Of a stretch of 12,891 nt of DNA, positions 1-7,332 are shown piece after piece (positions within the stretch are counted from its first letter, which is position 1; every line of letters begins with the position of its first letter). The notes under the pieces were generated by a model. That model made no database searches. It was not told the origin of the DNA and was given only the letters and a program-made list of their open reading frames with translations. Origin of the DNA: a bacterium (GTDB lineage: Bacteria > Babelota > Babeliae > Babelales > RVW-14); NCBI GenBank assembly GCA_030432505.1, contig JAUIHA010000009.1, forward strand, positions 1 through 12,891. Reading direction: 5' to 3'. Position numbers and translations under genes: made by a program.

Positions 1-1167
1 GAACGTGATATTGCACTCATCAAGCTAGAGCAAGAAGCATATGATAATGTAGTTGGCGAGCTAGGGGGTATAAAATATCTACCACTTGGTGATTCTGATG
101 CAGTAAAACGTACACAAGAAATTATGACACTTGGATATCCTCTTGGGCAAGATGCGCTTAAAAGTACACAAGGTATTGTGAGTGGACGCCAGAATATTCT
201 GGGTGAGTCATTCATTCAAATTACTGCTGCGCTTAATCCAGGAAACTCTGGAGGTCCATCAGTTGATGATCAAGGACGGGTAGTTGGTATTAATGCTGCC
301 ATTATTCCTGATGCACAAAGTGTTGGATACATTATTCCCATCAGTGACGTCAAAGCGGTTATTGAAGATTTGTACAAAGTTAAACTGTATAGGCGTCCAC
401 TTCTTGGATGTGATTTAAACTATGGTACAGTTGATATGCTTACCTATCTTAACAATCCTGATCCAGGAGGGCTGTATGTTTCTCGCGTGTATGACAACAT
501 GTTGTTTCATAAAGCAGGCATACAAGAAGGAGATATGATTTATAAAGTTCAAGGGCTCCAGCTTGATATGTATGGAGACACTGTTGTTGAGTGGAGTGAA
601 AGTAAAATTCCTTTAGCAGCCCTTGTTAATCGTTTTCGTGTTGGTGAACAAATTGATCTTGAGGTATACCGCAAAGGCGCAAAGAAGGAAATTAGTTTTG
701 CGTTTGATTTGCTAGATCCACTACCAATCAGAACGCTCTTTGAGGAGTTTGAAGACGTTGATTATGAAATTATTGGTGGCATGGTTGTGATGAACCTTAC
801 ACTTAACCATGTAAATCGTTTTGGTGATTTAGCGCCATTTCTAATCAATTTCAGAAAACGTGATATGCAGTTTGAGCCTCGCCTTATCGTATCCATGATA
901 TTTCCAAATTCTCAAGTTTCAAATACCCGTACCATTTACCCTGGAGATTTGATTGCAGAGGTAAATGATACACCGGTAAAAACGCTTGAAGAGTTTCGTG
1001 CTGCGGTGAAAAAAGATCCGAAATTTCTGCGTGTACGTATGACTTCTCGTAAATTTGCCGTGATGTCTATGGATAAGATTTTGAGAGATGAAGAGAGCCT
1101 TTCAAAGGAGCACGTGTACCAGCAGACTCCTCTTGTGAAAGCATTACGAGGTGATTCATCAAATTAA
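1..1167 (+). CDS. HtrA/Deg-family trypsin-like serine protease, 5'-truncated by window edge
   Basis: Serine endoprotease of the S1C (HtrA/DegP) family, expected in the periplasm, where it degrades or refolds damaged envelope proteins. The frame is open from base 1, so the true start, signal peptide and catalytic His lie upstream. Visible residues (numbered from the first codon): the catalytic-Asp motif DIALIKL with Asp3, and the active-site motif NPGNSGGP with Ser83. A first PDZ domain follows at about 130-235 (AGIQEGDMI). A second PDZ-like segment at about 293-345 contains IFPNSQ and PGDLIAEVND. The spacer between the PDZ segments and the IFPNSQ-type second segment remind me more of plant and bacterial Deg2/Deg9-type proteases than of E. 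coli DegP, but that subgrouping is from memory. 388 codons are visible. No convincing terminator follows the stop. The family call is secure; the subtype is not. Confidence 0.93.
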   Translation, partial: ERDIALIKLEQEAYDNVVGELGGIKYLPLGDSDAVKRTQEIMTLGYPLGQDALKSTQGIVSGRQNILGESFIQITAALNPGNSGGPSVDDQGRVVGINAAIIPDAQSVGYIIPISDVKAVIEDLYKVKLYRRPLLGCDLNYGTVDMLTYLNNPDPGGLYVSRVYDNMLFHKAGIQEGDMIYKVQGLQLDMYGDTVVEWSESKIPLAALVNRFRVGEQIDLEVYRKGAKKEISFAFDLLDPLPIRTLFEEFEDVDYEIIGGMVVMNLTLNHVNRFGDLAPFLINFRKRDMQFEPRLIVSMIFPNSQVSNTRTIYPGDLIAEVNDTPVKTLEEFRAAVKKDPKFLRVRMTSRKFAVMSMDKILRDEESLSKEHVYQQTPLVKALRGDSSN

Positions 1168-1240
1168 CAGATTTTTTGAGATTAATTTGAAAAAGACCTA
1201 CCAGAGGGCTTTATCAGAGAGTATTTCCTAGCAATCCCCC

Positions 1241-1283
1241 TTGACTATTTCTATTAGAAATGATATTCTAATAGAAATATAAT
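1241..1283 (+). promoter_or_regulatory. Promoter(s) upstream of the exported J-domain gene
   Basis: TTGACT (1241-1246) lies 17 bases before TATTCT (1264-1269). TGA directly precedes that hexamer, giving an extended -10. A perfect TATAAT sits slightly downstream at 1278-1283, with a weaker -35 (TAGAAA, 1255-1260) also 17 bases away, so two overlapping start points are possible. Both predict a leader of roughly 45-55 bases before the ATG at 1333. The leader contains a small hairpin, TTGGCC (1286-1291) with GGTCAA (1298-1303), including one G-U pair. The ribosome site is a plain run of G at 1320-1324 rather than a canonical AGGAGG. Confidence 0.6.
1246..1279. repeat. Perfect 14-bp inverted repeat overlapping the promoter (operator-like)
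   Basis: Arms TATTTCTATTAGAA (1246-1259) and TTCTAATAGAAATA (1266-1279) are exact reverse complements separated by 6 bases. The repeat covers the spacer, the TATTCT -10 and the first bases of the TATAAT. Its position and dyad symmetry suit a binding site for a dimeric repressor. It is not a typical terminator, because the stem is AT-rich and no T-run follows. The regulator is unknown. Confidence 0.6.
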
Positions 1284-1332
1284 ATTTGGCCTATAGAGGT
1301 CAATTGGTTAGTCATAATTGGGGGTTATAATT

Positions 1333-3543
1333 ATGAAGAATGTTATTAGATTGGTATTATTGTCCTTTTTACTGCCTGTATTAGCTGTTGCGCAAGAGGC
1401 TCAAAAAGATACATGGTCGCCTCTTTCTATTTCTTCGTCTTCATCATTGTATGAAGAGCTTGGTATTTCACCTGATGCAAAACCAAGAGAAATTAAAAGA
1501 GCGTACCGTAAACTTGCTGCGAAATGTCATCCAGATAAATTTGCTAATAAATCAGGATCTCCAGAATATAGAATGATTGAAGAGCGATTTCAAAAAATTG
1601 CTGAGGCGTACAGTATTTTATCTGATGAAACAAAGAAAGAACAATATGATGAATTCTTAAAAACAGGTGGTTTTTCTCAACAGCCATTTTTAGCACAGCA
1701 AAAAATACCGTTCATTAATCAAATGGCTGCACTTATTCATAAGCTTTTTGAAAAAAATAAAGCATGTAATAAAATCATAGGCAAGGATTTATTGACTGAA
1801 GATTTTCCATTAAGCTTTCACCGTAAAAGCAAACGTGCGCAACTTTCTTGGCAAGAGATTTGCTTACAGGTTTTAAGGGTTGCATTCAAATCAAGTGATT
1901 TCTGCGCTAAAAATCCGAAAATACATGAAAGCCGCATAGCAGATAAGCTTCGTTGGAAGTATGGTACAAGGTGTAACGTTTTGCCTGGTATGTACCACGA
2001 TTGTGATCACTGTGATCGTATTACGAGTAAGATTGATTCTAAACTTCGAGTACTAGGTGATCATATTGGTGATGCTAGAAAAATACTATCTGAACTTGCA
2101 GCATTATTTGGATCTTTTTTCACTAATATTATTGGCCTTGATGGAGCGGGTATTGCATTGCCTCTTTCAGCAAAATATGGACAGGAATATGAGTTATTTA
2201 AAGGTATGACGTATGAGCAAGCACAAGATGCATATGATTTAGCAATTAGTTTTGTGAAAAATGATGAGCTCTACAACTTTGAAGAAATTAATACATTTGT
2301 TAGGCAATTGTCTGATTATCCAGATGTTAAGAAGAAGTTAGAAGAAGCAAAAAGTCCTGTTCTGAAAATCAATGAGTACTACGTGAAGATAAGGTCTATT
2401 GTAAATGAGGATAAGAGAGATAAACAGCGTTTTAAAGTATTTATGCGATTGCAACGGGCATGGATCTCATTTCAATATCATATTGATTTTAACATGGATA
2501 AACTTCGTGAGCGTAGAAATAAGCTTTTGCGTGATGAAAAAATAGATTGTTCATTAGCAGAAGTACTTAAAGAACTTGAGCCACTCAAGTTAAATCCAGC
2601 TTATTTTAGGGATAGGTTAGAAACACAAACAGATGTATTTTGTGTTGATTTTCAGAAGGGTGATGTTATTCATGAAGGAAGAAGTTTTACGTTTGATGAT
2701 ATGCCTGAAAAGCTTCTTATTAATTTTTTAAATAGCATTAGGGTAGTATATCAGGATTATGAAAATTGGAATGTTAAAGGTATTGAGGAGCACCGTAATA
2801 AAATGCTGAATCAATATGTTCAAAGATTTTTGAAACAGCTTACAGATCAGTTGTATCTTTCTCATGATCCAGAAAATTTGAGTTGTTACGCTGTTATTAG
2901 CCGACTCCTTGATAATAAGTTATTTTTGCAAAACCATTTAGGGTCAAATCATAAAAAGTATTCATATTTCTTGTACACTGTATCATTGAAAATTCTCAGA
3001 ATATTTTTTGAGAAGACATTGACTCAGCAAACAACGATGTTTGGTGAATTTGTGAAGCCGAAACAATGGAATGCTTATGACTATCTTACTAAAAAAAGTT
3101 ATGGGCATGATGCGTTTAGATCACTTAAGCAACATTACTTTTCTAAAGATACGCTGGATATCTCATTAGATAGACTTACTTGTCTTTTTGGTGAGCAAGA
3201 GGGAACAGAAAAATTATTTGATGTTGCTCAAAAAATGTTGTCACACAGGATAAGTGTCAGTAGCTCGACCGCTAATCTTTTAACCGCAACGGTTACATTC
3301 ATAATGTTGAATCATGTGATTATGTGGAAATTTCATGGGCAGAATATGTATCAACAGCTTGAGGATGTTTTACGCAAAGTTACGATCAACTTCATAAGTT
3401 TGTATGGACTAGCTAAGAATCAAGCTACAGATAAGCATTATACAATTAATCAATCTGATATTTTGAAAAAAGAAAAAGATCTTCTTGTTGGTGCCGTTAA
3501 AAACTATTTCCAGAAAGTAAAAGCATCAATGCAAACAAAGTAA
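1333..3543 (+). CDS. Exported J-domain (DnaJ-like N-terminus) protein of unknown function
   Basis: Predicted 736-residue protein. Residues 1-20 form a signal peptide: MKN, a hydrophobic core, then a cleavage site after AVA (18-20). A J-domain follows at about 39-108 with the Hsp70-stimulating tripeptide HPD at 66-68 and a basic helix II (IKRAYRKLAAK). The remaining ~630 residues are mostly charged and apparently helical and match no domain I recognise. There is no Gly/Phe region and no DnaJ CxxCxGxG zinc repeat. Cys214, Cys224 and Cys227 (CDHC) form a small cluster that could bind metal or form disulfides. A short hydrophobic stretch near 655-675 could contact a membrane. The ATG at 1333 is preferred over the in-frame TTG at 1318 because it gives a clean signal peptide. 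J-domains normally activate cytosolic Hsp70, so an exported one is odd; a host-directed role is speculation. The gene appears monocistronic, with its own promoter and terminator. Confidence 0.85.
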   Translation: MKNVIRLVLLSFLLPVLAVAQEAQKDTWSPLSISSSSSLYEELGISPDAKPREIKRAYRKLAAKCHPDKFANKSGSPEYRMIEERFQKIAEAYSILSDETKKEQYDEFLKTGGFSQQPFLAQQKIPFINQMAALIHKLFEKNKACNKIIGKDLLTEDFPLSFHRKSKRAQLSWQEICLQVLRVAFKSSDFCAKNPKIHESRIADKLRWKYGTRCNVLPGMYHDCDHCDRITSKIDSKLRVLGDHIGDARKILSELAALFGSFFTNIIGLDGAGIALPLSAKYGQEYELFKGMTYEQAQDAYDLAISFVKNDELYNFEEINTFVRQLSDYPDVKKKLEEAKSPVLKINEYYVKIRSIVNEDKRDKQRFKVFMRLQRAWISFQYHIDFNMDKLRERRNKLLRDEKIDCSLAEVLKELEPLKLNPAYFRDRLETQTDVFCVDFQKGDVIHEGRSFTFDDMPEKLLINFLNSIRVVYQDYENWNVKGIEEHRNKMLNQYVQRFLKQLTDQLYLSHDPENLSCYAVISRLLDNKLFLQNHLGSNHKKYSYFLYTVSLKILRIFFEKTLTQQTTMFGEFVKPKQWNAYDYLTKKSYGHDAFRSLKQHYFSKDTLDISLDRLTCLFGEQEGTEKLFDVAQKMLSHRISVSSSTANLLTATVTFIMLNHVIMWKFHGQNMYQQLEDVLRKVTINFISLYGLAKNQATDKHYTINQSDILKKEKDLLVGAVKNYFQKVKASMQTK

Positions 3544-3563
3544 AAAGTAATAATGTGAACGTT

Positions 3564-3596
3564 AAAAAAGGGCAGCGGCAATGCCTGCCCTTTTTT
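3564..3596. terminator. Bidirectional rho-independent terminator
   Basis: The arms AAAAAAGGGCAG (3564-3575) and CTGCCCTTTTTT (3585-3596) are exact complements around a 9-base loop. The flanking A-run and T-run let it work in both directions. It lies between the ends of two convergent genes; the stop codon of the minus-strand gene overlaps its T-run. Confidence 0.88.
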
Positions 3597-4032
3597 AGTT
3601 GATATACTTGGTTGTTATTTTCCCTAATTCATATACTTGGTTTTCTAATATAAGGAAAATGTCAGTTTTATTATTATTATTTAGAAGCCAGCCGATATAG
3701 GAATTAGATTTATTTCTGCGATAGCTTAAAATTAGATGACTGTTTTGTTGATAATTAATTGTCCATACACGCACATAATTTTCTGAAATTACTAGAAGAT
3801 AGAGTTCTGATGGATGCCATACGATATTCTTAACTGCTTCGCCGTTATCAATTTCACAGATTTTTTGAGGAACAACACCATTCATAGATGCGCATTTTTC
3901 ATCTTCAAAAATATCGAGTGTTGTTACTCTTTTTGTAACTTCAGCTTTTATATGCTTATATTTTGGATGAGTGTGATAAGTACAGAATATTATTGAAGGG
4001 ATTATAAGAAAAAGAAATAAAAATTTTTTCAT
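3595..4032 (-). CDS. Small exported protein with a single WD40-like repeat
   Basis: Predicted 145 residues. The N-terminus (MKK followed by a strongly hydrophobic stretch to about residue 17) is a signal peptide. It ends in IIFC, which is a poor lipobox, so lipoprotein processing is doubtful. Residues ~60-92 look like one WD40 blade: IVWHP at 70-74 and VRVWTI at 87-92 with the usual spacing. A weaker second blade may follow. A working beta-propeller needs about seven blades, so the protein either assembles as an oligomer or is a remnant of a larger WD40 protein. The start at 4032 is chosen because AGGA (4041-4038) sits 5 bases upstream; the other ATG at 4038 has no spaced ribosome site. The gene lies between two terminators, so it is probably transcribed alone. 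Function unknown. Confidence 0.65.
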   Translation of the reverse strand: MKKFLFLFLIIPSIIFCTYHTHPKYKHIKAEVTKRVTTLDIFEDEKCASMNGVVPQKICEIDNGEAVKNIVWHPSELYLLVISENYVRVWTINYQQNSHLILSYRRNKSNSYIGWLLNNNNKTDIFLILENQVYELGKITTKYIN

Positions 4033-4043
4033 AACCATCCTAC

Positions 4044-4075
4044 AAAATAAAAAGGGGAATGCTTAATGCATCCCC
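4044..4075 (-). terminator. Rho-independent terminator of the rng-gatB operon
   Basis: Read on the minus strand, a hairpin pairs CCCC (4072-4075) with GGGG (4054-4057) and GCAT with ATGC (4059-4062 and 4068-4071). It has one bulged A and a 5-base loop, and a T-rich tail (TTTTTATTTT) follows. It begins 8 bases after the gatB stop and ends 6 bases before the first ATG of the next minus-strand gene. Confidence 0.75.
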
Positions 4076-4103
4076 CTATATTTTAAGCTAAATGTTTTTT
4101 CAA
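4075..4103 (-). promoter_or_regulatory. Candidate promoter for the WD40-like gene, inside the end of gatB
   Basis: On the minus strand, TTGAAA (4103-4098) is followed after exactly 17 bases by TATAGG (4080-4075). The -35 matches consensus at 5 of 6 positions and the -10 at 4 of 6. The -35 and most of the spacer lie in the last codons of gatB. The predicted start, near 4068, falls inside the gatB terminator hairpin, so such a transcript would lack one arm and would escape termination. Confidence 0.45.
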
Positions 4104-5546
4104 AAGCTGCGTGATAATTTTTGGATTACCTTTTCCGCGAGTTGCTTTCATACACTGTCCAACAAAGAAGGTAAATACTCGATCATTTCCTGAACGATAT
4201 TTTTCAACGTTGTCAGGATTATTTTCAATAATCTCAAGAATGATTTTTTCAAGCTCAGCTTCTGAACCAATTTGCTTCAAATCTTTTTCTTCAATGATAA
4301 CTGCTGGCGCTTTGCCTGAAGCAATCATTTCAGCAAATACCGTTTGAGCTGCTTTACTGTTGATAGTACCTTTATCGAGTTCTCCAATAAGTTCCGCCAA
4401 ATGTTGTGGAGAAATTGGAGACTCAGTAATAGCAAGTTTTTGCTCTTTCAGATAGCCAAGCACATCGCGTAAAATCCAGTTGCTTGCAAGCTTTGGTTGT
4501 TTGCAAATTTGTGCAGTGTTTTCAAAGTAATCAGCAAGATCTTTGTCAGATGTCAAAACTCCTGCTTCATAGGCAGTGAGTTTGTATTCACTTTGAAAGC
4601 GTACAAGTTTTTGCTGTGGAAGCTCTGGGAGTTTTTTCTCAATCTCATCAATCCATTCATCATCAATGATGAGTTCTGGTAAATCTGGGTCAACAAAGTA
4701 ACGGTAGTCTGCAGCATCACCTTTTCCACGCATGCCATAGGTTTTATGCTGTTTGCTATCCCAAAGGCGTGTTTCCTGAGCTACCTTCTCGCCTGCTTGA
4801 ACAATGCCAATCTGGCGTTCAATTTCATACTCAATTGCTTGATGAATAAATTTAAATGAGTTGATGTTTTTAAGCTCAGCTCTGGTACCAAGTTGTGTGT
4901 CTGTTTTTTTCTTGATTGAGATATTTACGTCTGCGCGGAATGAACCTTGTTCCATGTTCGCATCACTTACACCAAGGTAGCGTACAAGCGCGTGCAATTG
5001 CATCAAGTAGCTTCGTGCTTCATCTGCACTGCTAATGTCTGGATGTGTAACAATTTCAAGAAGTGGTGTTCCGGCACGGTTAAGATCAACAAGGCTATAG
5101 CCAGCTGGTGAGTGGATGTTTTTTCCTGCGTCTTCTTCAATATGAATACGCATTAAGTTGATTGTTTTTGTTTGATTCTCACCGGTAGGAATTGTTACGT
5201 GCCCACCAAAACAGATTGGTGTTTTATCCTGTGTGATTTGATAATTTTTTGGAAGGTCAGGATAAAAATAGTGCTTGCGAGCAAAATAACTGCTTTGATT
5301 GATGCTACAATTTGTTGCAAGCCCGGTCATAATTGCGTAGTCCACAACTTTGCTATTGAGCACAGGAAGTGTTCCTGGATAACCACAGCAGATCTGACAG
5401 ATGTTTGTGTTTGGTTTATCACCAAATGAGTTTGGACATCCGCAGAAAATCTTGGTGTTTGTTTTCAGTTGAACATGAACCTCAATACCAATGGTCGCTT
5501 CAAATTCTGGATATTTATCAAGTATAGATTGAGTAGGTTGTGTCAT
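4083..5546 (-). CDS. gatB: Aspartyl/glutamyl-tRNA(Asn/Gln) amidotransferase subunit B
   Basis: GatB is the kinase and tRNA-binding subunit of the GatCAB complex. It phosphorylates mischarged Glu-tRNA(Gln) or Asp-tRNA(Asn), which are then amidated with ammonia from GatA; this is cytoplasmic. The 487 residues are the usual family length. The N-terminal signature GIEVHVQL is at 20-27. The zinc-site cysteines are C35, C37, C50 and C53 (FCGCP, then CQIC), followed by GYPGTLPVLN. DLNRAGTPLLEIVT marks the catalytic cradle. The C-terminal part (~330-487) is the helical YqeY-like tRNA-binding domain. Start at 5546 with an AAGGA ribosome site about 9 bases upstream. It lies 35 bases after rng and is probably co-transcribed with it. 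gatA and gatC are not adjacent, so the subunits must be encoded elsewhere. Confidence 0.97.
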   Translation of the reverse strand: MTQPTQSILDKYPEFEATIGIEVHVQLKTNTKIFCGCPNSFGDKPNTNICQICCGYPGTLPVLNSKVVDYAIMTGLATNCSINQSSYFARKHYFYPDLPKNYQITQDKTPICFGGHVTIPTGENQTKTINLMRIHIEEDAGKNIHSPAGYSLVDLNRAGTPLLEIVTHPDISSADEARSYLMQLHALVRYLGVSDANMEQGSFRADVNISIKKKTDTQLGTRAELKNINSFKFIHQAIEYEIERQIGIVQAGEKVAQETRLWDSKQHKTYGMRGKGDAADYRYFVDPDLPELIIDDEWIDEIEKKLPELPQQKLVRFQSEYKLTAYEAGVLTSDKDLADYFENTAQICKQPKLASNWILRDVLGYLKEQKLAITESPISPQHLAELIGELDKGTINSKAAQTVFAEMIASGKAPAVIIEEKDLKQIGSEAELEKIILEIIENNPDNVEKYRSGNDRVFTFFVGQCMKATRGKGNPKIITQLLKKHLA

Positions 5547-5581
5547 TTGTTGTCCTTACGCAATTAAAGGAGGCAGGCAAA

Positions 5582-7093
5582 TTATTTAAGCTTCTTGACG
5601 TTGAATTGTGCAGATTCTAGTTGTTCATTGCCTTCAAGAACAATTTTGCAGCCCAAGTTTTTTTCAAGTTGAAGAATCGCCTTATATTCATTATGAACAA
5701 GGTGATCAAAAACCTTCAGTGGAACTGAAAGTATCAATGAACCGCTGAGGCCATTACGCTTAATGTCCTCTTTAGCCTTGTATAGGATATCAAAACTAAG
5801 GGTTGATGTCGATTTTATATAGCCAATAGAGCTGCAGGTAGGGCAGGTATTGGTCAATTGTTGCATCAAAGTTTTTCCAGAGCGTTTTCTGGTCATTTGG
5901 ACAATACCAAACTCAGAAACTTTGAGCGTAACAGATTGATACTTATCACGTTCTTTGAGCATTTTTTCAAGGAAGCGTGAAAGCTTTTGTCTGTTTGAAG
6001 ATATTGACATATCAATAAAGTCGATGACAATAAGGCCACCAATATTACGCAGGCGAAGTTGGGTAACAATTTCTTCAGCTGCTTCAAGGTTTGTTTTTAA
6101 AATGGTGTCTTCCATTTTTCCTGAACCAGTGAATTTTCCGGTATTTACATCGATAACGGTCATTGCCTCGGTGGTTTCTATAATAACCGACCCACCAGAT
6201 TTTAAGAAAACTTTTTTCTGCAATGCTTTATCGATTTGTTTTTCTACTTCAAAGCGATTGAAGAGTGAAGGAGGTCCTTCATAAAAACGTACCTTGCTTG
6301 CAAATTCAGGAGTAACGCTTTTAACCAAAGTGTGAATCTTTTGCTGGTTTTCTTTATCGTCAGTAATAACGACTTCAACATCTTCATCAAGGTGATCACG
6401 AATAACACGGAATGAAAGAGGAATGTCTTCGTGAATTTTTTCACCTGGTTTAGCTTTTTTAAACTTTTTATTAATCGTGTTCCAGGTAGAAATAAGAACA
6501 TTAAGATCGCGCTTAATATCGCGAGCAGGGCGTCCTTCAGCAGTTGTGCGAATAATTGCACCCATACCTTCAGGTAGCAATGCTGTCATGAGTTCTTTAA
6601 GACGTGTACGTTCTTCACGGTCTTCTATTTTTCGAGAGACGCCAATTTGAGGGATGTTTGGCATTAAGACCACAAACTTGCCGGGAAGCGTAAAACATGT
6701 TGTAAGTTTTGCTCCCTTTTCGTGAATCGGCTCTTTAATTACCTGAACAAGGATATCTTCGTTTTCAGTAAAAATTTTACTGATATCAAGAGACGATTTG
6801 AGTTTGCGTGCACTTACTTCTTCTTCAGAATCTTCTTCTAAAAATTCTAATGTTTTTTCAGTTGCCAGTGCTCGGTCAATTTCTGTGATATGCAGAAAAC
6901 CTGCTTTGTTTTGTCCAATATCAACAAAAGCGGTTTGAATACCAGGAAGCACTTTTGAAACGCGACCTTTAAAAAAGGTGCGTTCAAGATATTGTTTATT
7001 CGTTGCATCAAAATAGATGTCTTGCAATTTATCGTCTTGCAAAACAGCAACGCGTGTTTGCCATGCTTCCTTGTTGATTAAAATTTTTTTCAC
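5582..7093 (-). CDS. rng: Ribonuclease E/G family endoribonuclease
   Basis: Single-strand-specific endoribonuclease for rRNA and tRNA maturation and mRNA turnover. 503 residues is close to E. coli RNase G (489). It has the catalytic half only and lacks the long C-terminal degradosome scaffold of RNase E. The N-terminal S1 RNA-binding domain lies at about 37-125 (GRVSKVLPGIQTAFVDIG) and is interrupted by an acidic, Glu-rich insertion. The Mg-binding aspartates are Asp315 (VIDVNTG) and Asp358 (IVIDFIDM); their 43-residue spacing equals that of D303 and D346 in E. coli RNase E. The Zn-link CPTC is at 417-420. The start is a GTG at 7093, giving the typical MKKILIN N-terminus, with a weak GGGAC ribosome site. 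It is the first gene of the minus-strand operon with gatB, divergent from the lipoprotein gene. The family is certain; the RNase G versus short RNase E label is a convention. Confidence 0.95.
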   Translation of the reverse strand: MKKILINKEAWQTRVAVLQDDKLQDIYFDATNKQYLERTFFKGRVSKVLPGIQTAFVDIGQNKAGFLHITEIDRALATEKTLEFLEEDSEEEVSARKLKSSLDISKIFTENEDILVQVIKEPIHEKGAKLTTCFTLPGKFVVLMPNIPQIGVSRKIEDREERTRLKELMTALLPEGMGAIIRTTAEGRPARDIKRDLNVLISTWNTINKKFKKAKPGEKIHEDIPLSFRVIRDHLDEDVEVVITDDKENQQKIHTLVKSVTPEFASKVRFYEGPPSLFNRFEVEKQIDKALQKKVFLKSGGSVIIETTEAMTVIDVNTGKFTGSGKMEDTILKTNLEAAEEIVTQLRLRNIGGLIVIDFIDMSISSNRQKLSRFLEKMLKERDKYQSVTLKVSEFGIVQMTRKRSGKTLMQQLTNTCPTCSSIGYIKSTSTLSFDILYKAKEDIKRNGLSGSLILSVPLKVFDHLVHNEYKAILQLEKNLGCKIVLEGNEQLESAQFNVKKLK

Positions 7094-7125
7094 CGCTATA
7101 GTCCCAACAATTTTATAATTTTGAA

Positions 7126-7154
7126 TATATAATTTTTTTCTGAAAAAATTACAA
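7126..7154 (-). promoter_or_regulatory. Candidate promoter for the rng-gatB operon
   Basis: On the minus strand, TTGTAA (7154-7149) and TATATA (7131-7126) are separated by 17 bases; an overlapping TATATT (7129-7124) gives 19. The predicted leader is about 25-30 bases before the GTG at 7093. The surroundings are very AT-rich, so chance matches are likely. Confidence 0.35.
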
Positions 7155-7210
7155 ATTAGCCTTTATTTTCTAGTGATTTCTGAAGAATCCTTACCCTATT
7201 ATAGTCCATA

Positions 7211-7238
7211 ATGAAAATTATGAGTAGTAAATTATAGT
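7211..7238 (+). promoter_or_regulatory. Weak candidate promoter for the Pal-like lipoprotein gene
   Basis: ATGAAA (7211-7216) and TATAGT (7233-7238) are separated by 16 bases. Another possible -10 (TATTAT, 7197-7202) lies upstream without a good -35. If the first pair is used, the leader is about 90 bases long, contains the tandem repeat at 7265-7309, and ends in a strong AAGGAG (7321-7326). Confidence 0.3.
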
Positions 7239-7264
7239 AAATTGTGGTAGCTTGTGCTCCAAGT

Positions 7265-7309
7265 GAAAGTTGAGTAGGAGCGAATACGAAGGTTGAGAGG
7301 TACTAATAC
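7265..7309. repeat. Tandem imperfect direct repeat in the leader of the lipoprotein gene
   Basis: Two abutting units of 23 and 22 bases occur at 7265-7287 and 7288-7309. The shared core is GTTGAG, AGG, C, AATAC in the same order: GTTGAGTAGGAGCGAATAC against GTTGAGAGGTACTAATAC, with one indel and three substitutions. The first unit also holds GGAGC (7277-7281), which can pair with GCTCC (7256-7260). This may be a protein-binding site or leader RNA structure; function unknown. Confidence 0.5.
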
Positions 7310-7332
7310 ACATGTTCAGGAAGGAGATCCAC

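Noticed and set aside
1246..1279. Inverted repeat read as the terminator of the HtrA gene.
   Set aside because: The stem is AT-rich, no T-run follows, and it overlaps good -35/-10 boxes, so an operator is more likely.
1388..1576. A 62-codon open frame overlapping the start of the J-domain gene.
   Set aside because: It is an out-of-frame shadow of a well-supported J-domain coding sequence with no features of its own.
5567..5574. AAAGGAGG on the plus strand looks like a perfect ribosome site.
   Set aside because: No start codon or open frame follows at a suitable distance on that strand, and it lies in the rng-gatB spacer, which is read on the opposite strand.
7240..7310. GTTGAG followed by GGTACTAATA recalls the 3' end of 23S rRNA.
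   Set aside because: Only about 15 scattered bases match, the conserved helices around them are absent, and the same words are explained by the local tandem repeat.
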